This document shows, in pieces, positions 1 to 8,622 of a stretch of 39,946 nt of DNA. Below the pieces are notes generated by a model. That model was not told the DNA's origin. It did no database searches and saw only the letters and a list, made by a program, of their open reading frames with translations. The stretch's first letter is position 1. Every line of letters starts with the position of its first letter. Origin of the DNA: Micromonosporaceae bacterium (GTDB lineage: Bacteria > Actinomycetota > Actinomycetes > Mycobacteriales > Micromonosporaceae); contig DPJL01000091.1 of NCBI GenBank assembly GCA_003543035.1, positions 45,776 through 85,721 of the forward strand, written 5' to 3'. A program made the position numbers and the translations under genes.

Positions 1-1796
1 ACCGCGTTGGCCGCCACGTGCGCGCTACCCGGCTCCACGCTCGAGGTCGCGGTTGGACGGTTGTGGGAAAGCAGCGCCGGCGAAGTGTTGGTCATGCCGT
101 AGACGTTGAAGTCCCACAGCGAATAGCCCCATTGCGTCGCGCGCTGGGTCCCGTTGACCCTGACATAGCGGCCAATCCCGGTGACGGCCAGGTCATCCAC
201 GCCACCGTCGCCGGTCGTCGTCGAGGAAATCGTTGTCCACGATGTGTTATCCGGCGAGATCTGAATCTGGTAGGCCCTGGCGAAAGCCGCCTCCCAATTG
301 AGCCGCACCCGGGTCAGCGCATAGGAGGCACCCAGGTCCACCGAGATCCACTGCGGGTCGGAATAGGCGCTCCCCCAACGGGTTGCGGAGTTGCCGTCGA
401 CCGCGTTGGCCGCCACGTGCGGGCTACCCGGCTCCACACTGGAAGCCGTTACAGGCTTACCTTGCGCCAAATCGGTGGGCTGCGGAGCACCGTCCGTCTT
501 GATACGGATATTGCGATAGCTGATGTCCATTCCGGCGCCGTCGTTCTGCACGCCGATGTAGCCGTTGGAGATGTTCCTGGTACTCGTATAGTCATTGATT
601 TTGGCGCCGTTGAGCCAGATCTCGACCCGCTGGCCGTGCACTCCGATCTCGTAGGTGTTCCACGAACCGGGCGGGTTCAGCGCGGCGACCCTTGCTGTCG
701 CGTTCGGAGCTTGGAAGCTGTAGACGCTTCCGGTGGTGCGACTGGGATCGGCGTCGGTCGCGTCGATCTGGATCTCATGCGCCACGTTGACCGGCGCCCA
801 CGGATCGCCCAGCGGATCCGGGAATCCAATGAACACACCACCGTTGTCATCACCCGGCATCATCCAATCGACCTTCAGCGAGTAGTTGCTGAAAGTCCTT
901 ACCGGGTACCACAACAGGCCCATCCCGCCAACGGAGGTCAACGTGCCGTCGGCCAGGGTGAAGCCACCCGGTCCCGCTTGGCGCCACTGGTTCAAGCTCG
1001 CCTGCGTGCCGTCGAACAGAGTGGTGTAGCCGGTCTCGGCCCGGCAATCGGCAGGCCGAGCCCCAGAAGCGATCTGGATGCCTCCCAATAGCATCCGGGT
1101 GAAGTTGGCGTCGGCAAAGCTTTCCTCGGCGTGGCCGAGCCCGGTGTACCAAGAGCGCCCGCCGCCGTAGTTATGGCACCAAGTGATCGGGTGGTCCCCC
1201 ATCGTTCCGCCCGAGTATGAGGACTCCACGAGGCTCGCGAGCACCTTCGTGTTCGCGCGTGGGTTGGTGCGGTAGTTGTACCACTCGTCAACCCGTGTCC
1301 ACATTGGAGCGAGGTGCGCAGTGGAGGCGTTGCCGCGATCCTCGACTCGGATGGACGCCTGTTGGGTGGCCGGATGGGAGCTGAAGTACGCCCCTACCAG
1401 CCCGCCATACCAAGCCCAGTCGTACTCAGTGTCGGCCGCCGCGTGCACTCCCACGAAACCGCCGCCCGCCCCGATGTACGACTGGAAGGCGGTCTGCTGG
1501 GTGGCGTTGAGGACGTCCCCGGTCGTGGAGAGCCACACCACCGCCTGATACTGCGCCAGGTTGGAGGTGGTGAACTGGTTGGCATCCTCGGTCGCCGTGA
1601 CGCTGAAACCGTTGGCAGCACCCAATTGCTGGATGGCCGCGATCCCGTTGGGAATCGAAGAGTGCCGGAAACCGGCCGTCTTGGAGAAGACGAGAACTTT
1701 GGTCAGCGGGGCCGCCGCAGCCTGGCCTACCGGGGCTACCACCGCGGCCACGGCCAGGGCGAGACCCGCTGCCGCCGCAAAGAGACGTTGTCGCAT
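1..1796 (-). CDS. Secreted ThuA / DUF1080 / discoidin protein (C-terminus beyond window)
   Basis: The ATG at 1796 follows AAGGAG and starts a signal peptide (residues 1-29, ending QAAAA). A ThuA-like domain (about 32-250) has the family stretches VLVFSKTAGFRHSSIP, GGFVGVHAA and GDHPITWCH. A DUF1080 / 3-keto-disaccharide hydrolase-like beta-sandwich follows (about 256-435; TLFDGTQASLNQWR, DDNGGVFIGF, GSWNTYEI). Then come an F5/8 type C discoidin domain (about 444-568) and the start of a second one from about 576, so the stop lies outside the window. ThuA proteins are linked to trehalose/3-keto-sugar use and some DUF1080 enzymes act on 3-keto-glycosides; the reaction here is unknown. It lies 63 bp downstream of the sugar dehydrogenase gene on the same strand and is probably its operon partner. 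The two discoidin starts share a repeated stretch (positions 1-40 and about 399-440). Confidence 0.9.
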   Translation of the reverse strand, partial: MRQRLFAAAAGLALAVAAVVAPVGQAAAAPLTKVLVFSKTAGFRHSSIPNGIAAIQQLGAANGFSVTATEDANQFTTSNLAQYQAVVWLSTTGDVLNATQQTAFQSYIGAGGGFVGVHAAADTEYDWAWYGGLVGAYFSSHPATQQASIRVEDRGNASTAHLAPMWTRVDEWYNYRTNPRANTKVLASLVESSYSGGTMGDHPITWCHNYGGGRSWYTGLGHAEESFADANFTRMLLGGIQIASGARPADCRAETGYTTLFDGTQASLNQWRQAGPGGFTLADGTLTSVGGMGLLWYPVRTFSNYSLKVDWMMPGDDNGGVFIGFPDPLGDPWAPVNVAHEIQIDATDADPSRTTGSVYSFQAPNATARVAALNPPGSWNTYEIGVHGQRVEIWLNGAKINDYTSTRNISNGYIGVQNDGAGMDISYRNIRIKTDGAPQPTDLAQGKPVTASSVEPGSPHVAANAVDGNSATRWGSAYSDPQWISVDLGASYALTRVRLNWEAAFARAYQIQISPDNTSWTTISSTTTGDGGVDDLAVTGIGRYVRVNGTQRATQWGYSLWDFNVYGMTNTSPALLSHNRPTATSSVEPGSAHVAANA

Positions 1797-1814
1797 TGCT
1801 GCTCCTTCAGGATC

Positions 1815-1850
1815 CGGCCACGACCGTCCAATACGGACAGTCGCGGCTGG
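1815..1850 (-). other. Intergenic hairpin between dehydrogenase and ThuA genes
   Basis: The arms CGACcGTCC and GGACaGTCG flank the 5-nt loop AATAC, with further GCC/GGC pairing outside. One c/a mismatch interrupts the stem and there is no T-tract. It fills most of the 63-bp gap and could attenuate or stabilise the message between the two genes. Confidence 0.45.
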
Positions 1851-1859
1851 AATTGGGGA

Positions 1860-4703
1860 TTAGGGCAGGGTCCAGTTTTGGGCGCCGGTGCCGTTGCAGT
1901 CGTAGATCTGCAACTGCCGCCCATTGCTCGGGTTGGATGCTGGAATGTCGAGGCACCGGCTGGACTGTGGATTACGCAGGCTCCCGTTGGGTCCGGAAAC
2001 CCATTGCTGGGCACCGGTTCCGTTACAGGTCCACAGATGGATCAAGGTGCCATTGGCTGTGCCACTGGCCTGCACGTCCAGGCACTTGCCCAGGCCCCGG
2101 ATGGTCCCGTCGGTCTGGATGGTCCAGCGCTGTGAAGTGCCACCGTTGCAGTCCCACATCTGGATGCGCGTGCCGTCGGTCGTTGCACCGCCGTTGATGT
2201 CGACGCACTTACCCATGCCCCGGATCTCGCCGGTCCGGTTGGTGGGCGGCACGCCGACACCTGGTCCGGTGAAGGTGTAACTGTCGACGTCGTAGAGCGC
2301 GTCCGTGCCACTGCCGGTGAAGACCAGGTACAGGTCGTGGGTGTTGTCATCGGGCTTGGTGACTGGTGCGGTGACCTCGGTGTAGTTGTCCCAGCCGCCG
2401 GTCCCCGGCACGGTGACCCGTGCGACCTCCGGCCCGGTTGGCGAGTTGAACCGGAAGGACAGCACGCCTCCGGCGTTGGCCGACGAGACTCGCACCTTGA
2501 CTCCCGTGATGGCCTTGAGGCTGACCGGGTGGTGACGCACCGACTCTCCATTTTGGATATCGCCAAGCCGCTTGCCGCCCTCGGCCGCGGCCTGATTGAT
2601 CACCTGTGGCCCGTTGAGGGTCACGAAATGCTCGGCCTGCCACTGCTTGGGCCAGAGCGTGATCTCCTTCTCGCCGGTGAGCGGAACAGGTCCCCGATCG
2701 GTATAGCTTCCGCGCAAGACGAAGAAGAGCATCGAATCGGGACCCGCGTGGACCGGGCCGGTATTGATGGTGAAGCCGCAGCCCGTGCCCTGACCTTCCT
2801 CATGTGCGTGTTCCTGGTGGCCCAGAGCCGCTCGGATCACCACGGTGGCGCAGGGAATCGTGCCGTCCTGCGGGTCGGTCGCCGCTGCGGTGGAGGTGAG
2901 GTTGTCGCCCCACGAGAAGAGCCCGCCGGCCGGCAGGCCACCGAGGTTCACCGTGGGCCGGTTGTTGCCCACGACCACCGTCACCAATGTCGTTCCACTG
3001 CGGCCGGTGCCGTCGTTGACGGTCAGCCGGGCCCGCTTGTCACCGTTGGTGGTGTAGGTGAATGAAGGGTTCGGCGCGGTGGAGTCGGTGCTGCCGTTGT
3101 TGTCGAAGTCCCACGTGAAGGTGAGCGAGTCACCGTCCGGATCGGAGCTTCCGGCGCTGGAGAAGCTCACCGCCAGCGGGGTCAGCCCATTGTTTGGCGT
3201 TGCCGAGCCCACGGCGATCGGCGAGCGCCCGCCCGCCACGTAGTTGATTTTGTAGAGCCCGGCCGCGATATCCCCGGAGAAGTATCCGTTGCCGTATTCC
3301 AGCATGTAGAGCGAGCCGTCCGGCCCGAACTCCATGTCGATCGGGTGAATCAGGCTCATGCCCGCCACGACCGGCTCGATGATGGTCGGGTTGCCGGTTG
3401 CCGCATTGCCGTTGTCGAACTGCACCTCTTTGATCCAGTTACGGCAGTACTCAGTGATCAGCAGCTTGTTGTCGTAGTACTGCGGCCACTTGTAGGGCGA
3501 GTTCAGGTTCGGGTTGTAGTGGTAGACCTCGGCGTGGTTGGGCGAGCCGCAGCCACCCGGGTTGTCCAGCGCGGGCCATTCACGACTGCCACCATGCTGC
3601 TCCCACACGAGAGCGCCCTTGGTCGGTGGGAGCTGCTGCAGCCCGGTGTTTCGAGGCGAGTTGTTGACCGGGCCTGTGCTGCCACCGCAAGGGAACCAGC
3701 CGCGCGGCGCGTTGGCCGCGAAGTCCCAGTCGTTGTAAGCGACGTTGGGCCCGCCGCAGTAGGGCCAACCGTAGTTGCCCGGGCCGGAGGCACGATTCCA
3801 CTCGTCATAGGCGGCCGGACCCCGGTTGGGGATCGTCGCGCCCGCGTCGGGACCGACTTCGCCCCAGTAGAGAGTGTTGTTGGCCTGCCTGTCGACCCAG
3901 ACGCGGTACGGGTTGCGCACGCCCATGATGTAGATCTCGGGCTTGGTGTTCGCGGTGCCCTGCGCGAAGAGGTTGCCGGCCGGAATCGTATATGTGCCAT
4001 TGTTTTCGGGATGGATCCGGTTGATCTTCCCGCGCAAGTCGTTAGTGCTGCCGGAAGTCCGCTGCGCGTCATACTGCGCGTCGCGGGCAGGCCGCTCGTC
4101 GATCGGGGCCATGCCGGCTGAGTCGCCTCCCGAGTTGGTGTTATCGCCCACCGCAAAGTAGAGGTTGTTGTTGCTGTCCCACGTCATCGAGCCGGCCGAA
4201 TGGCAGCACAGCCGCCGCTCGGTGGGCCACTCGATGAGCTTGGTCTCGCTTTCCAGCGTGTTGTTGGTGGTATTGAAGGTGAACCGGGAGATCCGGTTGA
4301 CCAGTGGGGTCACCGCCGGCGAATAGAACAGGTAGACCCATCGGTTGGCGGCGAACTGCGGGTGCAGGGTGATGCCGATCAGCCCGTCTTCGAACCGTGC
4401 ATCCAACTGCAAGGCCAGCGCGACAGTTGTGGAAGCCGTCGCCGAGTTGTAGAGGCGCACCTGCCCGCCGCCGGAGCTGGTACCCCGGTTGATGTAAAGG
4501 ACCTTGCCATCGGGTAGCACCGACAGCTCAATGGGCTCCCCCATCGACAATCCCCCATCGAGTTTGACCTTCTCGAATGACGATGTCGGTGGCGGCGCGG
4601 CTTGGGCCGGGCTCGTGGTAACCGCGCTGTCCAGCGCGATTGTTGAGGTGGCGGCCAGGGTGAGGACCGCCACCGCTACGGCGGCGAGATTCTTTCGTGC
4701 CAT
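1860..4703 (-). CDS. Secreted PQQ-type sugar dehydrogenase (GSDH/AA12-like) with PKD, CBM6-like and ricin modules
   Basis: The ATG at 4703 is chosen over the longer open frame because GGAGAG lies 5-10 bases upstream and a signal peptide follows (MARKNLAAVAVAVLTLAA). The mature protein has a six-bladed glucose/sorbosone dehydrogenase domain (about 43-488; HSAGSMTWD, RNPYRVWVD, GNYGWPYC), a PKD domain (about 493-578; SSDPDGDSLTFTWDFD), a region I do not recognise (580-685), a CBM6-like domain (about 688-813) and a C-terminal ricin beta-trefoil (823-947) with three QxW repeats (QRW, QQW, QNW). This fold usually binds PQQ and oxidises aldoses; the fungal AA12 pyranose dehydrogenase accepts L-fucose, which fits the neighbours. 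Predicted length is 947 residues. It lies in the same orientation downstream of the GH95-like gene (149-bp gap). The substrate is inferred only from context. Confidence 0.9.
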   Translation of the reverse strand: MARKNLAAVAVAVLTLAATSTIALDSAVTTSPAQAAPPPTSSFEKVKLDGGLSMGEPIELSVLPDGKVLYINRGTSSGGGQVRLYNSATASTTVALALQLDARFEDGLIGITLHPQFAANRWVYLFYSPAVTPLVNRISRFTFNTTNNTLESETKLIEWPTERRLCCHSAGSMTWDSNNNLYFAVGDNTNSGGDSAGMAPIDERPARDAQYDAQRTSGSTNDLRGKINRIHPENNGTYTIPAGNLFAQGTANTKPEIYIMGVRNPYRVWVDRQANNTLYWGEVGPDAGATIPNRGPAAYDEWNRASGPGNYGWPYCGGPNVAYNDWDFAANAPRGWFPCGGSTGPVNNSPRNTGLQQLPPTKGALVWEQHGGSREWPALDNPGGCGSPNHAEVYHYNPNLNSPYKWPQYYDNKLLITEYCRNWIKEVQFDNGNAATGNPTIIEPVVAGMSLIHPIDMEFGPDGSLYMLEYGNGYFSGDIAAGLYKINYVAGGRSPIAVGSATPNNGLTPLAVSFSSAGSSDPDGDSLTFTWDFDNNGSTDSTAPNPSFTYTTNGDKRARLTVNDGTGRSGTTLVTVVVGNNRPTVNLGGLPAGGLFSWGDNLTSTAAATDPQDGTIPCATVVIRAALGHQEHAHEEGQGTGCGFTINTGPVHAGPDSMLFFVLRGSYTDRGPVPLTGEKEITLWPKQWQAEHFVTLNGPQVINQAAAEGGKRLGDIQNGESVRHHPVSLKAITGVKVRVSSANAGGVLSFRFNSPTGPEVARVTVPGTGGWDNYTEVTAPVTKPDDNTHDLYLVFTGSGTDALYDVDSYTFTGPGVGVPPTNRTGEIRGMGKCVDINGGATTDGTRIQMWDCNGGTSQRWTIQTDGTIRGLGKCLDVQASGTANGTLIHLWTCNGTGAQQWVSGPNGSLRNPQSSRCLDIPASNPSNGRQLQIYDCNGTGAQNWTLP

Positions 4704-4728
4704 GGCACTCTCCGGAATCACTGGTAAG

Positions 4729-4799
4729 CCAAGGGATCGCCAGAAACTCCGAGGTGCTTCGGCGTACGGGTACCGCAGAGTGGTCTTGCGATCCCTTGG
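4729..4799. repeat. 12-bp perfect inverted repeat between GH95-like and dehydrogenase genes
   Basis: CCAAGGGATCGC (4729-4740) and GCGATCCCTTGG (4788-4799) are exact inverted copies separated by 47 nt. In the minus-strand transcript this makes a large stem-loop shortly before the dehydrogenase ribosome site. It may be an mRNA processing or stability element or a partial terminator. Confidence 0.55.
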
Positions 4800-4852
4800 G
4801 GTGACTCGGAGCCAAGCCGCCGAAACCGGCTCCAAGGATTGGTGGGTAGGGG

Positions 4853-7618
4853 TTATCTCGGGATGAGGTCGAATTTCTCCCACGGCCCGATGGCCGTGCG
4901 GTTTGCTATAAGGGCTGCAGCGCCTGCGTTTTCGGCCACCACATATCTGCCGTTGGCCTGCGCGCGAAGGCTCACACTGCCGTCGGAGTTGCGAATCAGC
5001 GCAAAGGTTTCCCATCCGCCGATTGCGGTGCGATTGGCTATCAGCGGGTTGGTTCCCGCATTGTCCGCGCAGACATACATGTTGTTGACCCGGGCTCGCA
5101 ATGCGATGTTGCCGTTGCCGAGATCGATCATGTCGAACTCCTCCCATGGCCCGATCGCGGTGACACTGGCGATCAACGGGGCCGCGCCTGCGTTGGCGGC
5201 CTGGACGTAGCGACCATTTGCATGTGCCCGCAGCGCCACTACACTGCTGCCGCCGCCTCCGCCTGCGTTCAGCCCGAGGATCGAAGCCGTGTTACGCAAC
5301 GACTTCTGGCCGTTGTTTGGGGTCCCGGTCAAGGTGGTCGCGGTGTAATTCGTCAACGGCTTGGCCGTGCGCTCGACGACGTAGACCGTGTTGGCCCCGG
5401 TCGCGAAGGTGACCTCATTTGCCGACACCGTCGTGATGATCGCGTTGTCGCTGGTGCGGCGAACCTGAATCTGCTGTGTGCCCCACGGGTTGACCACCCG
5501 GGCCTGGTTGCCGTATTGGCTCCTGATACCGACGTATTTGACCTCGCCCGCCTCGCGTTCCGAGCTGACCAGGAACCCATCCTTGGCCAGTAGGGTGAAC
5601 TTGCCGACGAACGAGGAATCACTTGGTACCGCGGGAAAAACTCTGATTTTGTCGTTATAGCTCTGCATCAGGGCTTCGTTGAGCGCGGTGAGGTGAATCC
5701 CGAGGTATTCGAAGACACCATTGGTGTTGTTGGTCATGCCGTTGGGATAGTTCTGGTACTTCTGCAGCATGGTGCGCATGCCGTCGAGGGTCTGGTTGCC
5801 CAGGCCCAGGCGGGCCGCATGGGCGTGGTCGTTGGACCAGACGTTGCCATAGGGGTGCGGCCGGACGTTCCAGGTGTTGACCGCGGTCTGGTAGTCGGGA
5901 TACCCGATACCTGTGCGGTCGTAGGGCCAGACCAACTCCAGGGCGACGTTCTCGTTGTTCCGCGTCTGAGAGACGGGCGGGTCGTGTGGCAGATAGGCGC
6001 CATTGCCGACCTGATAGGGCCACAGGTTGTCGACCAGGTTCTGCCAGCCGGCCCGCAGCCCATTGTCAAGGCCGAGCTGAGTGCTCACCTGGATGGTCAG
6101 CGGGGCCAACAGCCGCACGGCGGCCAGGTCGGTGATGGCATTCCTTACGTCCCAATAGGTTTCATGGGAGTTGGAGCTGACCATTTGCCACTTGCCGTCG
6201 ATGAGCTGGAGTCGATTCTGGTAAAAGCGAAGCGCCTCACGCATATAGGGATAGGCGACGTCGCGCAGGTAGGTCAGATCGTTGGTGTACCGGTATTGCA
6301 GGTACATGTTGTACGCGGCCTCGGTGCCGGTCGAGTAGAGATCGTTCACGTAGTCGCTGTTGATGGTGCCGCGCGCGTTGCCGTCCCAGCCCATCGTTTC
6401 GGGCACCCACAACGAATCCGTGCCGTAGCGGGTCTGCGTATAGGCCCGCAAAGCATTGAAGTTCCGGCTGTACAAGCGATTGAACCCGGCCAGCAGGTCA
6501 ACGTGGTTGGAGGCAAGGAAAGAGTTGTAGACGTCACGCTGGTTCCAGTACCAGTAACCGTTGCTCCACTTTGTCTGGTCCTGCGTGGCCCGGAAGACGC
6601 CGTTGATGAAGTGCAGCGGATAGTTGCCGTAGCCACCAGCCGCGATCATGAAGGTGGACAGGTAATAGACGTTCTCCATGTAATCGGCGTCGCCGGACAC
6701 TCCGGAATACTGCACGAACGACCTGGCCCAGAAGTTGTGCCACCAGTTCTTATAGTTGTTCAGAGTGGTGGCATAGCCGGTCGACTTCACCGAGTTGAGC
6801 TGGTTTTGGGCCTGGGTCACGGAATTCAGGCCGGGCGAGTTGATCCGGCTGGCTGCCGTGAACCAGATGGTGTAGCTCGAGGTCGGCGTGATGTTCAGCC
6901 GGACCTGGGTGCCATTGACGACCTGGGTGGTGAAGCCAGCCCCTTCCACGGTCGCGGCGAAGGTGTAGCCGAAGTTGTTCGGATCGCTCTGGCCCCGGCT
7001 GAAGCCCGCCGCGTTGGCGTTGGCGAAGGTGGACACGGTGCGCCAGGTTGTCAGGTTGGGCACGTCGGCAACGTTCTGCACCGAATTCGGATCCCACATG
7101 TTCAGGTTGACCGACACGCTGGAGACCCCACCGCGCGTGTCGTCGACGTGGATGCCCATGACTTCCGAATTCGGCGATCCCATAATGGTGACCGTGCGGT
7201 TCGAGTCGTACTTCGTGGTCAGCACACCGTCGTAAAGGGACAGTCGTTGCTGGAAGGTGCTGAAGCTGGAGTCCATCGCCGGGCTGGTGGTGAAGTTGAG
7301 CAAACCGGCCGCATAGGCCGACTGCTGTGCCAGATCAACGCCGGAAACCTGCATCGTCATGCCGTTCTGGCCCCATACCATTGCCCCCGTGCGGCCATTG
7401 CCGACCGTCAGGCCATGCAAAGCGTTGGTGTTAATACGGTTGTAGACGATGTCGTGCTTGGACAGGTAACCGGCGTAGTTGACGTTAAGGGCGCCGGTGC
7501 CGGAGTTGAAAGCCGCGTCGGTCGTTGAAGCCGAAACCGGGGCCAAGGGCGTGACCACGGTGAGGCTGGTGACCAGCAAAGCAGTCGCCAGCAGGCGCGA
7601 TGAAGCTTTGGAACGCAT
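4853..7618 (-). CDS. Secreted GH95-like glycosidase (alpha-L-fucosidase relative) with fascin-like C-terminal domain
   Basis: The ATG at 7618 has GGGAGG upstream and a signal peptide (residues 1-30, ending APVSA). The N-terminal beta-sandwich (about 60-280; GLTVGNGRTGAMVWG) and the (alpha/alpha)6 barrel (about 285-690; YWYWNQRDVYNSFLASN at 356-372, HETYWDVRNAITDLAAVR at 485-502) match the GH95/DUF5703 type of six-hairpin glycosidase. A glycine linker near 793-800 leads to a fascin-like beta-trefoil (about 802-921), in which motifs such as LRA-ANGRYV and LIANRTAIG-WE-F recur. GH95 enzymes release L-fucose or L-galactose from glycan ends; the nearby fuconate dehydratase gene supports fucose. 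It is the first gene of a probable three-gene minus-strand operon and has an ATCCTATAGGAT operator upstream. The exact substrate is not proven, as DUF5703-type members are poorly characterised. Confidence 0.85.
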   Translation of the reverse strand: MRSKASSRLLATALLVTSLTVVTPLAPVSASTTDAAFNSGTGALNVNYAGYLSKHDIVYNRINTNALHGLTVGNGRTGAMVWGQNGMTMQVSGVDLAQQSAYAAGLLNFTTSPAMDSSFSTFQQRLSLYDGVLTTKYDSNRTVTIMGSPNSEVMGIHVDDTRGGVSSVSVNLNMWDPNSVQNVADVPNLTTWRTVSTFANANAAGFSRGQSDPNNFGYTFAATVEGAGFTTQVVNGTQVRLNITPTSSYTIWFTAASRINSPGLNSVTQAQNQLNSVKSTGYATTLNNYKNWWHNFWARSFVQYSGVSGDADYMENVYYLSTFMIAAGGYGNYPLHFINGVFRATQDQTKWSNGYWYWNQRDVYNSFLASNHVDLLAGFNRLYSRNFNALRAYTQTRYGTDSLWVPETMGWDGNARGTINSDYVNDLYSTGTEAAYNMYLQYRYTNDLTYLRDVAYPYMREALRFYQNRLQLIDGKWQMVSSNSHETYWDVRNAITDLAAVRLLAPLTIQVSTQLGLDNGLRAGWQNLVDNLWPYQVGNGAYLPHDPPVSQTRNNENVALELVWPYDRTGIGYPDYQTAVNTWNVRPHPYGNVWSNDHAHAARLGLGNQTLDGMRTMLQKYQNYPNGMTNNTNGVFEYLGIHLTALNEALMQSYNDKIRVFPAVPSDSSFVGKFTLLAKDGFLVSSEREAGEVKYVGIRSQYGNQARVVNPWGTQQIQVRRTSDNAIITTVSANEVTFATGANTVYVVERTAKPLTNYTATTLTGTPNNGQKSLRNTASILGLNAGGGGGSSVVALRAHANGRYVQAANAGAAPLIASVTAIGPWEEFDMIDLGNGNIALRARVNNMYVCADNAGTNPLIANRTAIGGWETFALIRNSDGSVSLRAQANGRYVVAENAGAAALIANRTAIGPWEKFDLIPR

Positions 7619-7681
7619 GGCAGGACCTCCCGCAACGGGGACGAGGGCTATGGTCGTGTTCCACGTTCACATGCATGAAAT

Positions 7682-7693
7682 ATCCTATAGGAT
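7682..7693. promoter_or_regulatory. Palindromic operator ATCCTATAGGAT, copy 1
   Basis: A perfect 12-bp palindrome lies 64 bp upstream of the GH95-like start and about 30 bp downstream of the proposed -10 box, a position suited to repression. The same core occurs at 10308, 11667 and 13002. The TATA-centred palindrome is typical of FCD-GntR repressors; the regulator is probably the one at 9618-10301, or else the divergent FadR-like protein. Confidence 0.75.
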
Positions 7694-7723
7694 CTACGAC
7701 ATTAGCAGAAACATCTCGATATC

Positions 7724-7751
7724 TAAATAGCGGCTTCACGAGTTATTTCAA
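7724..7751 (-). promoter_or_regulatory. Candidate promoter for the GH95-like operon
   Basis: On the minus strand TTGAAA (7746-7751) and TATTTA (7724-7729) are separated by 16 bp in an AT-rich stretch that stands out from the high-GC surroundings. The operator at 7682 lies just downstream. This is prediction only. Confidence 0.4.
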
Positions 7752-7828
7752 CATATAAAATTAGAAACCCTCATATATCCAACAAAAACGCGCAGACATC
7801 CAACGTATCTTCTGCTGTCGGCCTGCCA

Positions 7829-7834
7829 TAGGCT
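7829..7834 (+). promoter_or_regulatory. Candidate -10 box for a leaderless FadR-like transcript
   Basis: TAGGCT fits TANNNT and ends 6 bases before the ATG at 7841, where no ribosome site is visible. That spacing suggests transcription starts at or next to the start codon. The Nudix gene at 28121 has the same hexamer in the same setting. Confidence 0.35.
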
Positions 7835-7840
7835 GTGCCC

Positions 7841-8512
7841 ATGGCGCGAACGGATGAGGCCATTGAACGCATCAAAGAAATGATTCTCACGGGCGAGCTC
7901 GGCCCGGGTGACCGGCTGCCGAAGGAGGCCGACTTCGCGGAAAGGTTGGGTCTTTCTCGCAACTCCCTGCGCGAGGCCGTCAAAGCGCTCTCGCTGATCC
8001 GGGTGCTTGATGTGCGCCAGGGTGATGGCACCTATGTCACCAGCCTGCGGCCGGAGCTGCTGCTCGACACGCTCGGTTTCGTGCTCGACTTCCACCGCAA
8101 CGACAGCGTGCTCGGCCTGCTTGAGGTGCGCCGCATTCTTGAGCCCGCCGCGACGGCCATGGCCGCCTATCACATGCGCGATGAGGAGATCGCCGAGCTC
8201 CATGAGTTGCTGGAGGCTATGGAGAACGCCAAAGAGGTGCCTGACCTGATCGCGATCGAGGTGCAATTCCATCACCGCATCGCGGCCGGCAGCGGCAACG
8301 CTGTGCTGGCCACTCTGGTCGATAGCCTTTCCCCGCCTACCATCCGGGCGCGCACCTACCACCAGCTGACCGAGCCGGGCGCGGTAGAGCGCAGCCACGA
8401 GCAGCATCGTGCGATAGTTCAGGCCCTCGAGTCGCGCCAAGCCGAGGTGGCCCGCTCGTGGGCTGCCACCCACGTTGCGTGCGTGGAGGATTGGCTGCGT
8501 CATAGCCGCTGA
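7841..8512 (+). CDS. FadR-type GntR family transcriptional regulator (FCD domain)
   Basis: The 223-residue protein has an N-terminal winged helix (about 5-70; LPKEADFAERLGLSRNSLRE, then GDGTYVTS) and a helical FCD effector domain (about 80-215) with histidines able to bind metal (QFHHRIA, SHEQHRAI). I take the ATG at 7841 rather than the in-frame GTG at 7835; no Shine-Dalgarno is seen, so the message may be leaderless. It diverges from the GH95-like operon, suggesting it helps control that operon in response to a sugar acid or related metabolite. The operator in the shared region may belong to it or to the second FCD-GntR protein downstream; sequence cannot decide. Confidence 0.88.
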   Translation: MARTDEAIERIKEMILTGELGPGDRLPKEADFAERLGLSRNSLREAVKALSLIRVLDVRQGDGTYVTSLRPELLLDTLGFVLDFHRNDSVLGLLEVRRILEPAATAMAAYHMRDEEIAELHELLEAMENAKEVPDLIAIEVQFHHRIAAGSGNAVLATLVDSLSPPTIRARTYHQLTEPGAVERSHEQHRAIVQALESRQAEVARSWAATHVACVEDWLRHSR

Positions 8513-8622
8513 TCAATCTGCATGACAGCCTCCTGTTACCTGCTGGTGGCCGTCATATTAAATCCATACACGTAAAAGTTTCTAGATAGATGACGATACT
8601 TTTTTCTCGACCGGCAAAAGTT

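Noticed and set aside
4704..5147. N-terminal extension of the sugar dehydrogenase frame to 5147
   Set aside because: The added 148 residues overlap the GH95-like gene on the same strand, have random composition, and a signal peptide with a ribosome site starts at 4703.
5693..7528. 611-codon plus-strand open frame opposite the GH95-like gene
   Set aside because: It mirrors the antisense of a clearly recognisable secreted enzyme; Val/Gly/His-rich composition and no ribosome site mark it as a shadow of high-GC codon use.
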